NCBI GenBank assembly: GCA_964639275.1
Contig: CAZXCQ010000084.1
Location: 1 to 21,991 of the forward strand
Reading direction: 5' to 3'
From: CAZXCQ01 sp964639275
GTDB lineage: Bacteria; Desulfobacterota; DSM-4660; Desulfatiglandales; Desulfatiglandaceae
Length of the DNA: 21,991 nt
The position numbers and the translations under genes are program-made. Every line of letters begins with the position of its first letter. The stretch's first letter is position 1. The notes under the pieces are model-generated. The model ran no database searches and was not told the origin of the DNA. It saw nothing but the letters and a program-made list of their open reading frames with translations. Shown here in pieces: positions 14,927-21,991 of this stretch.

Positions 14927-16108
14927 TCATTGGAGCCTGATCTTTTCTAAGGAATCTGTTATTCGTTTAGCCTCTTCTCCGGTGGAAGAAAAGTAATGAT
15001 GTGTCTTCTGCGTTACTGTCCACTCTATGGTTTCATACTCTCCTAAGGGTTTCCCTTCTTCATCTGACTGGAAGTAGACATTCATCCCGCCTGTGGGTCC
15101 GTTAACAGGGTTTTTATACCACACATCCGTATAAATTGAGTCCAATACGAATTCACCGCCAACCATAGTATAGTCTTTGGTGATCTTGAGGAGCCCTTCT
15201 TCATCATAGGCAAACGTTTCCTTCCATTTCTTATCCCCTGTGCCGTCTTCTATCCAGATAACCGATTCAAGGTATCCCTCAACTGTCTTTGTAATCTCAG
15301 AGTGATATGTCTCTTCATAGATTCCGTCACCGTTATTATCGATGCTCAAGGTTTGCGGGTATCCGTCTGAATCGAAAGTGATCTTTGTCTGATACGTCAA
15401 TTGACCCCCCTCGTACTCCTTGTAATATTCGTCATAGCCGGTCCCCCCCGCGCCTCTCAACGAATTCTTCAACGTTGTTGATCGCCATTTGTATTCAGAG
15501 GTCTTTATCCCATCTGAATCATAATTAATTCCCGTTTGGGTGGCGAGAACCCCATCGCTATTCCAGACGTTTGAATATTCATAATCTCTTCTGGCATCCG
15601 GGTTGTCGGTAGGGTCGTCGATGTAGCGGATAGTGGAAGTCATTAAATAAAGGGTCTTGTCATAGGTATAATCATAGGCATAGGCAAAGCTTCCCGCACC
15701 ATCATACCACATGGAGCGTGTCGGGAAACCAGTATCATCAAGGGTCTGGGTGGCTGTGGCAATAATACTTCCCAGATCGTCTGTGCCGGTCGCCTTTGTC
15801 CAGTACAGATGGGCGCGGTAGCCATATTCATAGGTGTAGATCTCTTTCTTGTTGGCAGATTCCTGCGGCAAAGCACCACGGATGCCCGGTCTAATTCCGC
15901 GTTCTGATTGGACCAAGACATGCCGGCCGGGTTTCTTGTGAACTATGCCAAAGGTTCGGCCCTCGGTCGTCGAGCCAAATTCCTCGTACACCCGGGAGAG
16001 AGTCTTCAGGTCATATACAGGACTAACACCATTATCATCGCTGCAAGAGAGAAACAGGGGAAAAAGAAATGCGACAATAACAGATAAGACACGGGTCACA
16101 CTCTTCAT
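14927..16108 (-). CDS. Lipoprotein with YD-like beta-strand repeats
   Basis: The protein has 393 residues. The N-terminus is a lipoprotein signal: MKSVTR, a hydrophobic stretch, then FLSC with the lipidated Cys at 22 followed by SDDNG. The mature part is rich in Tyr, Asp, Gly and Thr. It has loosely repeated strands of the form Y/FDxDGxxxT (for example NYDSDGIKTSEYKW, TFDSDGYPQTLSI, AYDEEGLLKITKDY), reminiscent of YD/RHS-like beta repeats but too few and short for an Rhs toxin. The ATG at 16106-16108 has AAGGAG 8 nt upstream; an upstream in-frame start adding 14 residues is not supported. The stop is convergent with the ferredoxin, 94 bp away. Function is unknown; outer-membrane or periplasmic anchoring is inferred. 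Confidence 0.8.
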   Translation of the reverse strand: MKSVTRVLSVIVAFLFPLFLSCSDDNGVSPVYDLKTLSRVYEEFGSTTEGRTFGIVHKKPGRHVLVQSERGIRPGIRGALPQESANKKEIYTYEYGYRAHLYWTKATGTDDLGSIIATATQTLDDTGFPTRSMWYDGAGSFAYAYDYTYDKTLYLMTSTIRYIDDPTDNPDARRDYEYSNVWNSDGVLATQTGINYDSDGIKTSEYKWRSTTLKNSLRGAGGTGYDEYYKEYEGGQLTYQTKITFDSDGYPQTLSIDNNGDGIYEETYHSEITKTVEGYLESVIWIEDGTGDKKWKETFAYDEEGLLKITKDYTMVGGEFVLDSIYTDVWYKNPVNGPTGGMNVYFQSDEEGKPLGEYETIEWTVTQKTHHYFSSTGEEAKRITDSLEKIRLQ

Positions 16109-16244
16109 AAGATGGGCTCCTTTATTTACAATAGAAAACATTGCACACAAGCTGGTGTCAGGAAACTTTGTTTTGCCTTTTTTAACAACACCTCTTTGCC
16201 CTCAACCTCAAAACTTCGGCTGTCCGGGGGTTTCTCCCCTTTCG

Positions 16245-16891
16245 CTCTTCTTTTTCTATCACGTCTTGTCTGCTGGGGGTCACGGGCAGGGCACTTCTTT
16301 TGCAAAGGTAGTCGGTTTATTCGCAGGCAATTATTCCAATACGGACGGCAAGTTACTGCAATGGACTTCTTTGGTCAAGGAATTTAGACCGAAAGGGTCT
16401 TGGATTTCTTTTTGCAGGGGTTTCTATCTTCCTTCTCTCAGAATTTCCCCTGAACATAAAGGGCATCGCCAAAGATCGCGCGGCATCCATATCCTGGGCA
16501 ATTGCCGCAATGATTTCCCTGGGTATCCTCAATATCGTATACAAAATAAGGTTCCCATGGGGTGGCGCCGTCCATGTTCCTGCACAGCCAGGCCATCTTT
16601 TTTAACATTGCCGTATTTTCATATGCCTTCTACACCCAGGGGGGACCGCGCTTTTCCCGCACTGGATGGGCCCACGCCTCCATCACGGCCACCACCCTTT
16701 TGACAGGTCTAATGGCCCTTCTGGCCGCTTTCCGGGAAGGGGAAGCACGCGTGGTGACCCCCATCGGTCAACTCAGTTTTGCGGTGAGTGCGCTGATGGC
16801 CACGGTCTGGCTCAAGGAAAGATTTACCCTGAGAAAGGTGGCAGGGCTCCTTCTGGCAATCGCCACCATTGGCGCCTTCCTGCCGAATTAA
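16245..16891 (+). pseudogene. Decayed EamA/DMT-family transporter
   Basis: Membrane-protein remnants of the drug/metabolite transporter family lie in different reading frames. A first-helix-like piece (about 16245-16330) ends FAKVVGLFAG. Then comes GKLLQWTSLVKEFRPKG (about 16348-16398). A shifted frame from about 16399 gives LGFLFAGVSIFLLSEF and SWAIAAMISLGILNIVYKI. Another shift near 16555-16562 leads into a last 109-residue piece with HSQAIFFNIAVFSYAFY, TPIGQLSFAVSALMATVWLKE and KVAGLLLAIATIGAFLPN, which matches the EamA C-terminal helices. The total of about 650 bp is shorter than the normal 850-900 bp, so part of the middle is missing too. No intact reading frame can be assembled. Confidence 0.75.
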
Positions 16892-16952
16892 GGTATCCGG
16901 CCCCAGAGGAGCCCACACTGTTGCGGCTTACAGGGCATTCTTGAATTCGTTT

Positions 16953-17044
16953 TAACCCTTTGGCTTTGTGAAAGCCGGGCAAAGAGGATTCGGAACCCCC
17001 ATTTCCCTGTCCCAGTGCCGGTTTCAAAAAGGGCTAAATTGATA
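16953..17044 (-). repeat. 92-bp dispersed repeat, copy 2 (inverted relative to copy 1)
   Basis: On the minus strand it begins TATCAATTTAGCCC and ends AAGGGTTA, and it aligns without gaps to copy 1 once the insertion there is removed. The ends are imperfect inverted repeats of each other (ttaacccttt...gaaagccggg against ccggtttcaaaaagggctaa). It lies between the EamA remnant and the bat operon. Confidence 0.72.
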
Positions 17045-17063
17045 CAACCTGTTGGGTTGTTTT
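17044..17063 (+). terminator. Weak intrinsic-terminator-like hairpin
   Basis: Stem ACAACC / GGTTGT with loop TGTTG, followed by only three further T residues on the plus strand. It lies just past the batE stop (17073), where the minus-strand transcript would also form it, but without a T-run. Confidence 0.35.
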
Positions 17064-17072
17064 GACAAGAGC

Positions 17073-17852
17073 TCACCCTTTATTCTTGCGCACGGCAACC
17101 CTTTCTATATCCCTAGACCTTATCCATCCCCGACTTTCACTGGATAAATGAATCAAACACCACCCATCTTCGGATCTTTCATGATGGGCCACAGTTCCCG
17201 CGTGGAGCTTGAAAAGCACCGTGTCCTGAGGATCAGGACCGGCCAGCACATCAACTTCCTCTGCAAGGATCACGACGCGATCGTCTGTCTCTGATTGGTA
17301 CCACTTCAACGCAAAGGAGCTTGCGCCTATCAAGGCAAAAATGAGAAGAAGGATAAAGAGATAATAGGTCCATTCTGCCTTGTTAAACAGCCTGATAAAA
17401 AGGATACCAAAGAAGAGAATATTCAGGAGGGTAAAGCCTAAGAAAACTTCGTATAGGCTCAATTCATCAAGCCAGAAAAAGCTTTGGCTGATAAAATCCC
17501 GGGACTCATCGATCACGTCCAGGGTCTGGTCCCGGGCATAGGACAGATTGAAATTCAGATCACGGTCTCTCGGGACAAAAAGATGGGCCTTCTCGTAAAA
17601 GAGGATCGCCTTTCCAAGATCTCCAAGTCGAAAATAGGCATCTCCCAGGTTATAGAAAATGTGCCCGTTTTCCAGGTCATTCTCAATCAAGCCAAGGTAT
17701 CCTTTGACGGCATCCCGAAAACGGCCGTCTTTATAGGCCTGATTGGCCTCAAAAAAGATCTCTTCAGAAGACTTTTCTATCGGCCCTTTTCCCACGGATG
17801 TAAGGGGCAAGAAAAAAATGAAGCATATGATGAGCCAGGTAAAGCTCCTCAT
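17073..17852 (-). CDS. batE: BatE: TPR and SH3-domain membrane protein
   Basis: The protein has 259 residues. The order is a signal/anchor helix (MRSFTWLIICFIFFLPLTSV), TPR repeats about 30-97 (NQAYKDGRFRDAVKGY, FYNLGDAYFRLGDLGKAI), two membrane helices about 133-155 and 162-183, and a C-terminal SH3-like domain about 190-252 (VDVLAGPDPQDTV, GTVAHHERSEDGWCLIHL, RGWIRSRDIERV). This matches BatE of the Bacteroides aerotolerance operon. TPRs are expected to face the periplasm and bind other Bat proteins. Its ATG overlaps the batD stop by 4 bp (ATGA). It is the last gene of the operon; the exact molecular role of BatE is not known. Confidence 0.83.
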   Translation of the reverse strand: MRSFTWLIICFIFFLPLTSVGKGPIEKSSEEIFFEANQAYKDGRFRDAVKGYLGLIENDLENGHIFYNLGDAYFRLGDLGKAILFYEKAHLFVPRDRDLNFNLSYARDQTLDVIDESRDFISQSFFWLDELSLYEVFLGFTLLNILFFGILFIRLFNKAEWTYYLFILLLIFALIGASSFALKWYQSETDDRVVILAEEVDVLAGPDPQDTVLFKLHAGTVAHHERSEDGWCLIHLSSESRGWIRSRDIERVAVRKNKG

Positions 17853-19621
17853 CGGATCTCCTTTTCGATTGCCTTGACGAAATCAGAGACCTCTTTTCCC
17901 AGATCCGTCCGCTCCTGCCCCTTTCCTGAATACACCGCATCCTCAATCTCCCCAACCAGCGCACCCATTCTCTCCGCGTTTTCGGCCTTGATACCCTGCA
18001 TGCGCAGGACCCTTACGGCTTCTTCAGCCGTGAGGACACCGATGGATAGATTGAAACGGTGGTTCAGATAGTCCTTGACCGCATCAATGAGTTGATGACA
18101 TCTGAGTCCATCCTTCTGGCACTGTTTCATTAATTCCTTGGAGGCCTTTCTTGATCTTGACTGGGTCAATAGCTCAGGAGAGCGTTTTCGCAGCTTCAAA
18201 GTGAAAAAGGTCATCATGTAAACCGAAAAGGGACCCAGCAGGGCCAACCAGAAGACCCATCCGTTCATAACAGCCCGGTGTGGGACAGATAGATCTTTGA
18301 TAGCGGTATGAATCGGCAGGATATCTTTCCCCAGCTCCTTGATTTTTTGCTTGACGGGTCCTTTATCAGATTCCTTGCTTTTGGGAGTTGTTGTGGAGGC
18401 CATAATCGTCTGCTTCTCACCGGGAAGAACGGACAGGGAGTGAGAGGGCGTAGTCAAGATCCGGTATTCTTTTTTTTGGGCATCAAAAAAGCTTAACCCA
18501 AGGGATGGAATTTCAATCTGCCCGGGCTTTTCCGGCACAAGGGCCCATTTCATGACCTTTGTACCTCCGAGACCTTTATCATCCTGTTGAATCGTAAGAA
18601 CGGGTTGGTCGGCGTAGATCTTGGTGTGATTCATCTCGGGTATTTGGAGATCAGGCATACGTTTTGCGTTGCCCCTGCCGCTCACCTGCACCGTGAGGGT
18701 GGCAGATTCTCCGGTCTTTATGCTGGCCGGTTCGAGCTTTGATTCCATATGAAAATCCCCGACAAGGCCGCTGAAATTGGCCGGCTTTCCCTGTTCGGGA
18801 AGGGGATGCACTTTCAATCCGAGAGACGCCGTCGTTAGGGTCACGGGCCGACCGGAGGAGAATGAAAAAAAGGGATGACTGAACAGGGGGTCATTGAAAA
18901 AGCGGTCAAAGGGAGATCGATGATTCGGTTGCAGGACGGTCATGTTCATTCTTGAGGGTCCAAGGACATAATCCCCCTCTCTGGAGGGCAATATGGCATA
19001 ACGGATCTCTAAGACCTGGTAATCAAGCCCTCTGTAGGTGCTTTGATATTCGAGAGGTTCACCGAGCTGCTTGAATACGATATGTTCCACGTCAGGCAGG
19101 CTAAGGGAAAGATCCCTGACCCGGGTGCGGCGGTAGAGTTTCAGTGTGTAAATACACTGTTCCTCGACATAGACATCCCGGGAAGAGACCCCGGCCTCGA
19201 TAAACAGGGGGCCACGGTCAGTGCCCGATCTTTTCGAAGGGGCCTTTACCGCCAGCGTGGCGATGTTGCTTTTTAAAACTCTACCCCCCAAATTTATCTC
19301 GGCCGGACCGATCTGGAAATCGCCGGTCTTTTTAGGCCGAATAAGATAGGTGTAGTCGATCCCCGCATTGACCTGGCCGTTGATGATCTCAACCCGGGTG
19401 GATGTCCCCCCTTGCGTCACAGTGAACTGCTCCAGTCCATGGAGAACAGGGCGTGAGTCAGTGCTGCGGGTGCCGGAAATCTTTACGAGTATCTTGATGG
19501 TATCTGTGAGGGTCGCCTCGGAACGATCCAGTTTGAGCGTTACGGAAACGCCTGCCATGGACCCTATGGGGATCAGGACCAAGAAAATGGTCATTGCAAA
19601 CTTTGGCAGGCCCTTTTTCAT
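17849..19621 (-). CDS. batD: BatD family protein (oxygen tolerance)
   Basis: The protein has 590 residues from the ATG at 19619-19621, which follows AAGGA and lies 1 bp after the preceding gene's stop. It has a signal peptide (MKKGLPKFAMTIFLVLIPIGSMAG), then a long beta-rich periplasmic region starting VSVTLKLDRSEATLTDTI, typical of BatD. One membrane helix follows at about 451-475 (WVFWLALLGPFSVYMMTFF), and then a helical cytoplasmic tail with LIDAVKDYLNHRF and LTAEEAVRVLR. An in-frame upstream start (19663) would overlap the neighbour by about 40 bp and spoil the signal peptide. BatD is linked to aerotolerance and envelope stress; the mechanism is unproven. Confidence 0.88.
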   Translation of the reverse strand: MKKGLPKFAMTIFLVLIPIGSMAGVSVTLKLDRSEATLTDTIKILVKISGTRSTDSRPVLHGLEQFTVTQGGTSTRVEIINGQVNAGIDYTYLIRPKKTGDFQIGPAEINLGGRVLKSNIATLAVKAPSKRSGTDRGPLFIEAGVSSRDVYVEEQCIYTLKLYRRTRVRDLSLSLPDVEHIVFKQLGEPLEYQSTYRGLDYQVLEIRYAILPSREGDYVLGPSRMNMTVLQPNHRSPFDRFFNDPLFSHPFFSFSSGRPVTLTTASLGLKVHPLPEQGKPANFSGLVGDFHMESKLEPASIKTGESATLTVQVSGRGNAKRMPDLQIPEMNHTKIYADQPVLTIQQDDKGLGGTKVMKWALVPEKPGQIEIPSLGLSFFDAQKKEYRILTTPSHSLSVLPGEKQTIMASTTTPKSKESDKGPVKQKIKELGKDILPIHTAIKDLSVPHRAVMNGWVFWLALLGPFSVYMMTFFTLKLRKRSPELLTQSRSRKASKELMKQCQKDGLRCHQLIDAVKDYLNHRFNLSIGVLTAEEAVRVLRMQGIKAENAERMGALVGEIEDAVYSGKGQERTDLGKEVSDFVKAIEKEIR

Positions 19622-19622
19622 G

Positions 19623-21470
19623 TTACCAGTCCTTTCCTGACGGGACACCTTGCTGTCTCTCATGGGGTATCACAAAACGCATAAACCGTGATTGGTCCTC
19701 CTTCACATTATCCAGCAGTGCCTCTGCCTTTTTCCTATCAATACTGGTTCCGGCCGGCTCTGATGTCCCACCCTTCTCTTCCATTTTAGGTAATTCTTGA
19801 AGGGGCTTTAATTTACCGGTAAGATTTTCAGCGGGCCCTTTTTCGGTTTTCTCTGCTTTTCCCTTTCCTTCCCTTTTTTTCTGCTCTGATTCTTTTTTAG
19901 GCTCCTCTTTTCCCTGGGGTGCTTTATCCTCGCCTTTGCTCTTTTTTTTGGGCCCCTTTGTTCCCTCTTTATCTTTTTCCTTATTGCTGTTTTGGCCTGT
20001 TGATCCCGCTTTCGGCTCCTCCGCCTTCTCCTTTTTCAGCTTTTTAAGGGCCCTTAATGTCAATTCCAGGTTGTAGCGGGCATCCTCACTTGATGGATTG
20101 TGTATAAGGGCCTCTTTATAATGCCTGGCCGCAGATTCAAGATCGCCCTGTTTGAATGCCGTGTTACCCAGATTGTACGCCGCCTTGAACCTAACGCCGA
20201 CATCCTCGGCCCTTCTCATGACACTGGAAAATGAAGCTAAAGCCTCCTTGTATTGGCCACCCTGATATGCAGCACATCCCCGGTTATAACGATAACGAAT
20301 ATCCTTGGGGTTATCCATATCTAGGCCAGCATAGGCCTTTTCTGCTTCATCAAAACGGCCTGACCTGTAAAGTGCATCTGGCTTATCAGCTGCTAAGGCC
20401 TGGGCCAAAAAGGTAAATTGGACGAAACCATAAACAAAAAATGGAATCAAAGACGGAAAACCTGTCTTGAGCTTTGCTTTGCTCTTTCCGCCTAATAGGC
20501 CCTCCAGGAGAAGAAACAGGAACGCTGCCAGGGCAAAAAAGATGAAACGCTCTTCATGGACTTTGATCTTGCCGCTTTTCAAGTTTTGGGCCTCTGTCTT
20601 TTCTTTTATCCCGTCAAAGTAAAGGATATCCAGATCCAGGTCACCAGCCACCGACCGGACATAGGCGCCGCCCGACAGAGAGGCTATATCCTTTAGAGTC
20701 TCTTCATCCAGTCTGGAAAGAACCAGTTTGCCTTCTTTGTCTTTCTTGAATCCCCCTTTCCCGTCATCTGCGGGAACAGGCCCACCGGATGGCTCTCCTA
20801 TGCCAAAGACAAAGATCTTAATCCCCTTGTTGGCGGCCTTGCGGGCGGCTTCCAGGCCGCGGTTCTCATTATCCTCGCCGTCGGTAATGAGGAGAATCAC
20901 CTTGTCGGTGGCGGTCTTGAAATCAAAGGCGGAAAGGCCGACCTCTAAGGCCGCGCCCATATCCGTCCCGGGGACCGGAATAAGCCCCGGCTCTATTGCG
21001 CTCAAAAACATCTCCAGTGCCGCATAATCCAGTGTTAGGGGACACTGGACAAAGGCCGTCCCTGAAAAGGCCACCAGACCCACACGATCCCCTTGAACGA
21101 CCTTGAGTAAATCGATGATCTCCCTCCTGGCCCGCTCCAGTCGATTGGGTTTCACATCTTCCACCATCATGCTGGTTGAGACATCCACCAGGATCATGAT
21201 ATCCACGCCTTTTCGGCTGACCTCCTGGTAGTGACTCCCCCAACGGGGTCCGGCCAGGGAGAAAACGAGGGCGCCCAAGGAGAAGAGCAGGAGCAATCCC
21301 TTTAAAAAAGGGCTCCCCTTGTGATCTTCCGGGGCCAGTCTTTTTAGAAGATCTCCATCGGCAAACTGCTCCGTGGCCCTTTTCTTCTTCCGGCTTTGCA
21401 CGACAAGCGCAAACCCCGCAATGGGAAGTATCCAGAGAAAGTGAAGTATCCACGCATGGGATAGCGTCAT
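19623..21470 (-). CDS. BatB-BatC fusion: von Willebrand factor A domain plus TPR protein
   Basis: The protein has 615 residues. Two N-terminal helices (7-24, 56-73) are followed by a VWA domain with an intact MIDAS: D96, S98, S100 (DVSTS), T169 and D197 (TDGED). After further helices (about 309-326 and 339-361) come TPRs at about 363-475 (ALYRSGRFDEAEKAY, YNRGCAAYQGGQYKEAL, YNLGNTAFKQGDLESA). A Lys/Glu-rich low-complexity stretch (about 475-565) follows, then a BatC-type tail KKAEALLDNVKEDQ. BatB and BatC are separate genes in the original Bacteroides description, so here they are one polypeptide. The ATG (21468-21470) overlaps the batA stop by 4 bp. Predicted inner-membrane anchored, with TPRs probably periplasmic. 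Confidence 0.88.
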   Translation of the reverse strand: MTLSHAWILHFLWILPIAGFALVVQSRKKKRATEQFADGDLLKRLAPEDHKGSPFLKGLLLLFSLGALVFSLAGPRWGSHYQEVSRKGVDIMILVDVSTSMMVEDVKPNRLERARREIIDLLKVVQGDRVGLVAFSGTAFVQCPLTLDYAALEMFLSAIEPGLIPVPGTDMGAALEVGLSAFDFKTATDKVILLITDGEDNENRGLEAARKAANKGIKIFVFGIGEPSGGPVPADDGKGGFKKDKEGKLVLSRLDEETLKDIASLSGGAYVRSVAGDLDLDILYFDGIKEKTEAQNLKSGKIKVHEERFIFFALAAFLFLLLEGLLGGKSKAKLKTGFPSLIPFFVYGFVQFTFLAQALAADKPDALYRSGRFDEAEKAYAGLDMDNPKDIRYRYNRGCAAYQGGQYKEALASFSSVMRRAEDVGVRFKAAYNLGNTAFKQGDLESAARHYKEALIHNPSSEDARYNLELTLRALKKLKKEKAEEPKAGSTGQNSNKEKDKEGTKGPKKKSKGEDKAPQGKEEPKKESEQKKREGKGKAEKTEKGPAENLTGKLKPLQELPKMEEKGGTSEPAGTSIDRKKAEALLDNVKEDQSRFMRFVIPHERQQGVPSGKDW

Positions 21471-21991
21471 GGGATAACCCTCAATATGGTCGTGCGGACA
21501 AAGATCTCCGTCGCCAGGAGCAAGAGCGCTGGTACCAGGAAATAGGGGTAGAGTTCTTTGAAATGAAAGAATTCTTTGACCTTGACCTCGGTCTTTTCCT
21601 GTCTGTCGATAATATCGTATACCTCTTTGAGGCTGTCGGTATCCGCTGCCCTGAAATATTTGCCATGGCCGATCCCAGCAACCTTCTTTAATGTGTCTTC
21701 ATCCAGATCGACCTGTTGATGGACGATACGCGGGCCAAAAGGGGTTCTCACAGGGAACGGCGCAGGCCCCTTTCCACCCACACCGATGGTATAGATCTTG
21801 ATGGCCAGGGCCTGAACAGCATCGGCCGCTTCGGTGGGCGTGAGTTCTCCTGCATTGTGTCTCCCATCGGTCAGGAGAATCAGGGTTTTTGATTTGGCCT
21901 TGAGATCCTTGAGCCTTTTACCGCCAATCGCTATGGCCGATCCTATGGCCGTCCTGTCACCGGCCATCCCGATCTCCATCCTGTTGACCAG
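21467..21991 (-). CDS. batA: BatA: von Willebrand factor A domain membrane protein, 5'-truncated by window edge
   Basis: The last 174 residues are visible, starting LVNRMEIGMAGDRTAIG. The TAIG segment supplies the MIDAS Thr and LILLTDGRHNAGE the MIDAS Asp; the DxSxS loop is outside the window. A C-terminal membrane helix (YFLVPALLLLATEIFV) ends just before ILRVIP. The KIYTIGVGGKGPAPFPV and DEDTLKKVAGIGHGKYFRA segments are typical of BatA. It is the first visible gene of the bat operon; MoxR-type ATPase and DUF58 genes often lie upstream in this operon and would be expected beyond the right end. Confidence 0.88.
   Translation of the reverse strand: MVNRMEIGMAGDRTAIGSAIAIGGKRLKDLKAKSKTLILLTDGRHNAGELTPTEAADAVQALAIKIYTIGVGGKGPAPFPVRTPFGPRIVHQQVDLDEDTLKKVAGIGHGKYFRAADTDSLKEVYDIIDRQEKTEVKVKEFFHFKELYPYFLVPALLLLATEIFVRTTILRVIP

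Noticed and set aside
14927..16108. Rhs/YD-repeat toxin
   Set aside because: Too short, a lipoprotein with no C-terminal toxin domain, no immunity gene and few degenerate repeats.
15945..16703. Plus-strand 252-codon open frame
   Set aside because: It begins antisense to the lipoprotein signal region and runs through the EamA remnant in changing true frames; no continuous domain.

Overview
The window looks like chromosomal DNA of a Gram-negative, probably anaerobic bacterium of the deltaproteobacterial (Desulfobacterota) type. This is inference from gene content: the heptose nucleotidyltransferase domain of LPS synthesis, a complete Bat (aerotolerance) gene set, a methylmalonyl-CoA epimerase-like protein, a flavoprotein/ferredoxin pair resembling fumarate and adenylylsulfate reductases, and GC-rich 'attccggc' intergenic repeats. 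No rRNA, tRNA, CRISPR or phage gene was seen.

Left third (1-8915), all on the minus strand. In transcription order: a PLP-dependent group II decarboxylase, an ABC-F ATPase, a small unknown protein, a large helicase-exonuclease fusion (MrfA-like helicase plus MrfB-like DEDDy nuclease), a four-helix-bundle (S23/IVS family) gene set between two inverted octamer arrays, a YkgJ-type Cys-cluster protein, a ComF-type phosphoribosyltransferase, and the start of an RfaE2/HldE-type nucleotidyltransferase that runs off the left end. The octamer-bounded cassette (about 1467-2081) sits inside this gene string. One array supplies the last codons and the stop of the helicase; the other forms the leader of ykgJ.

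Middle (8916-14832). A gene-free region of about 530 bp separates the leftward decarboxylase from a rightward class III aminotransferase. It contains an AT-rich dyad that could carry divergent promoters. It also holds a 92-bp dispersed repeat split by a 213-bp MITE-like insertion with 9-bp direct repeats. Then come a convergent methylmalonyl-CoA epimerase-like gene and a rightward three-gene operon: UPF0261 (Tm-1-like) protein, FAD flavoprotein and 2[4Fe-4S] ferredoxin. The reaction of that operon is unknown to me.

Right third (14927-21991). A minus-strand lipoprotein with YD-like beta repeats is followed by a decayed EamA-type transporter on the plus strand and a second, inverted copy of the 92-bp repeat. 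Last is the tightly packed minus-strand bat operon (batA partial, batB-batC fusion, batD, batE), whose genes overlap by 4 bp or are 1 bp apart. Its products are expected to form an envelope complex of von Willebrand factor A, TPR and SH3-like proteins.
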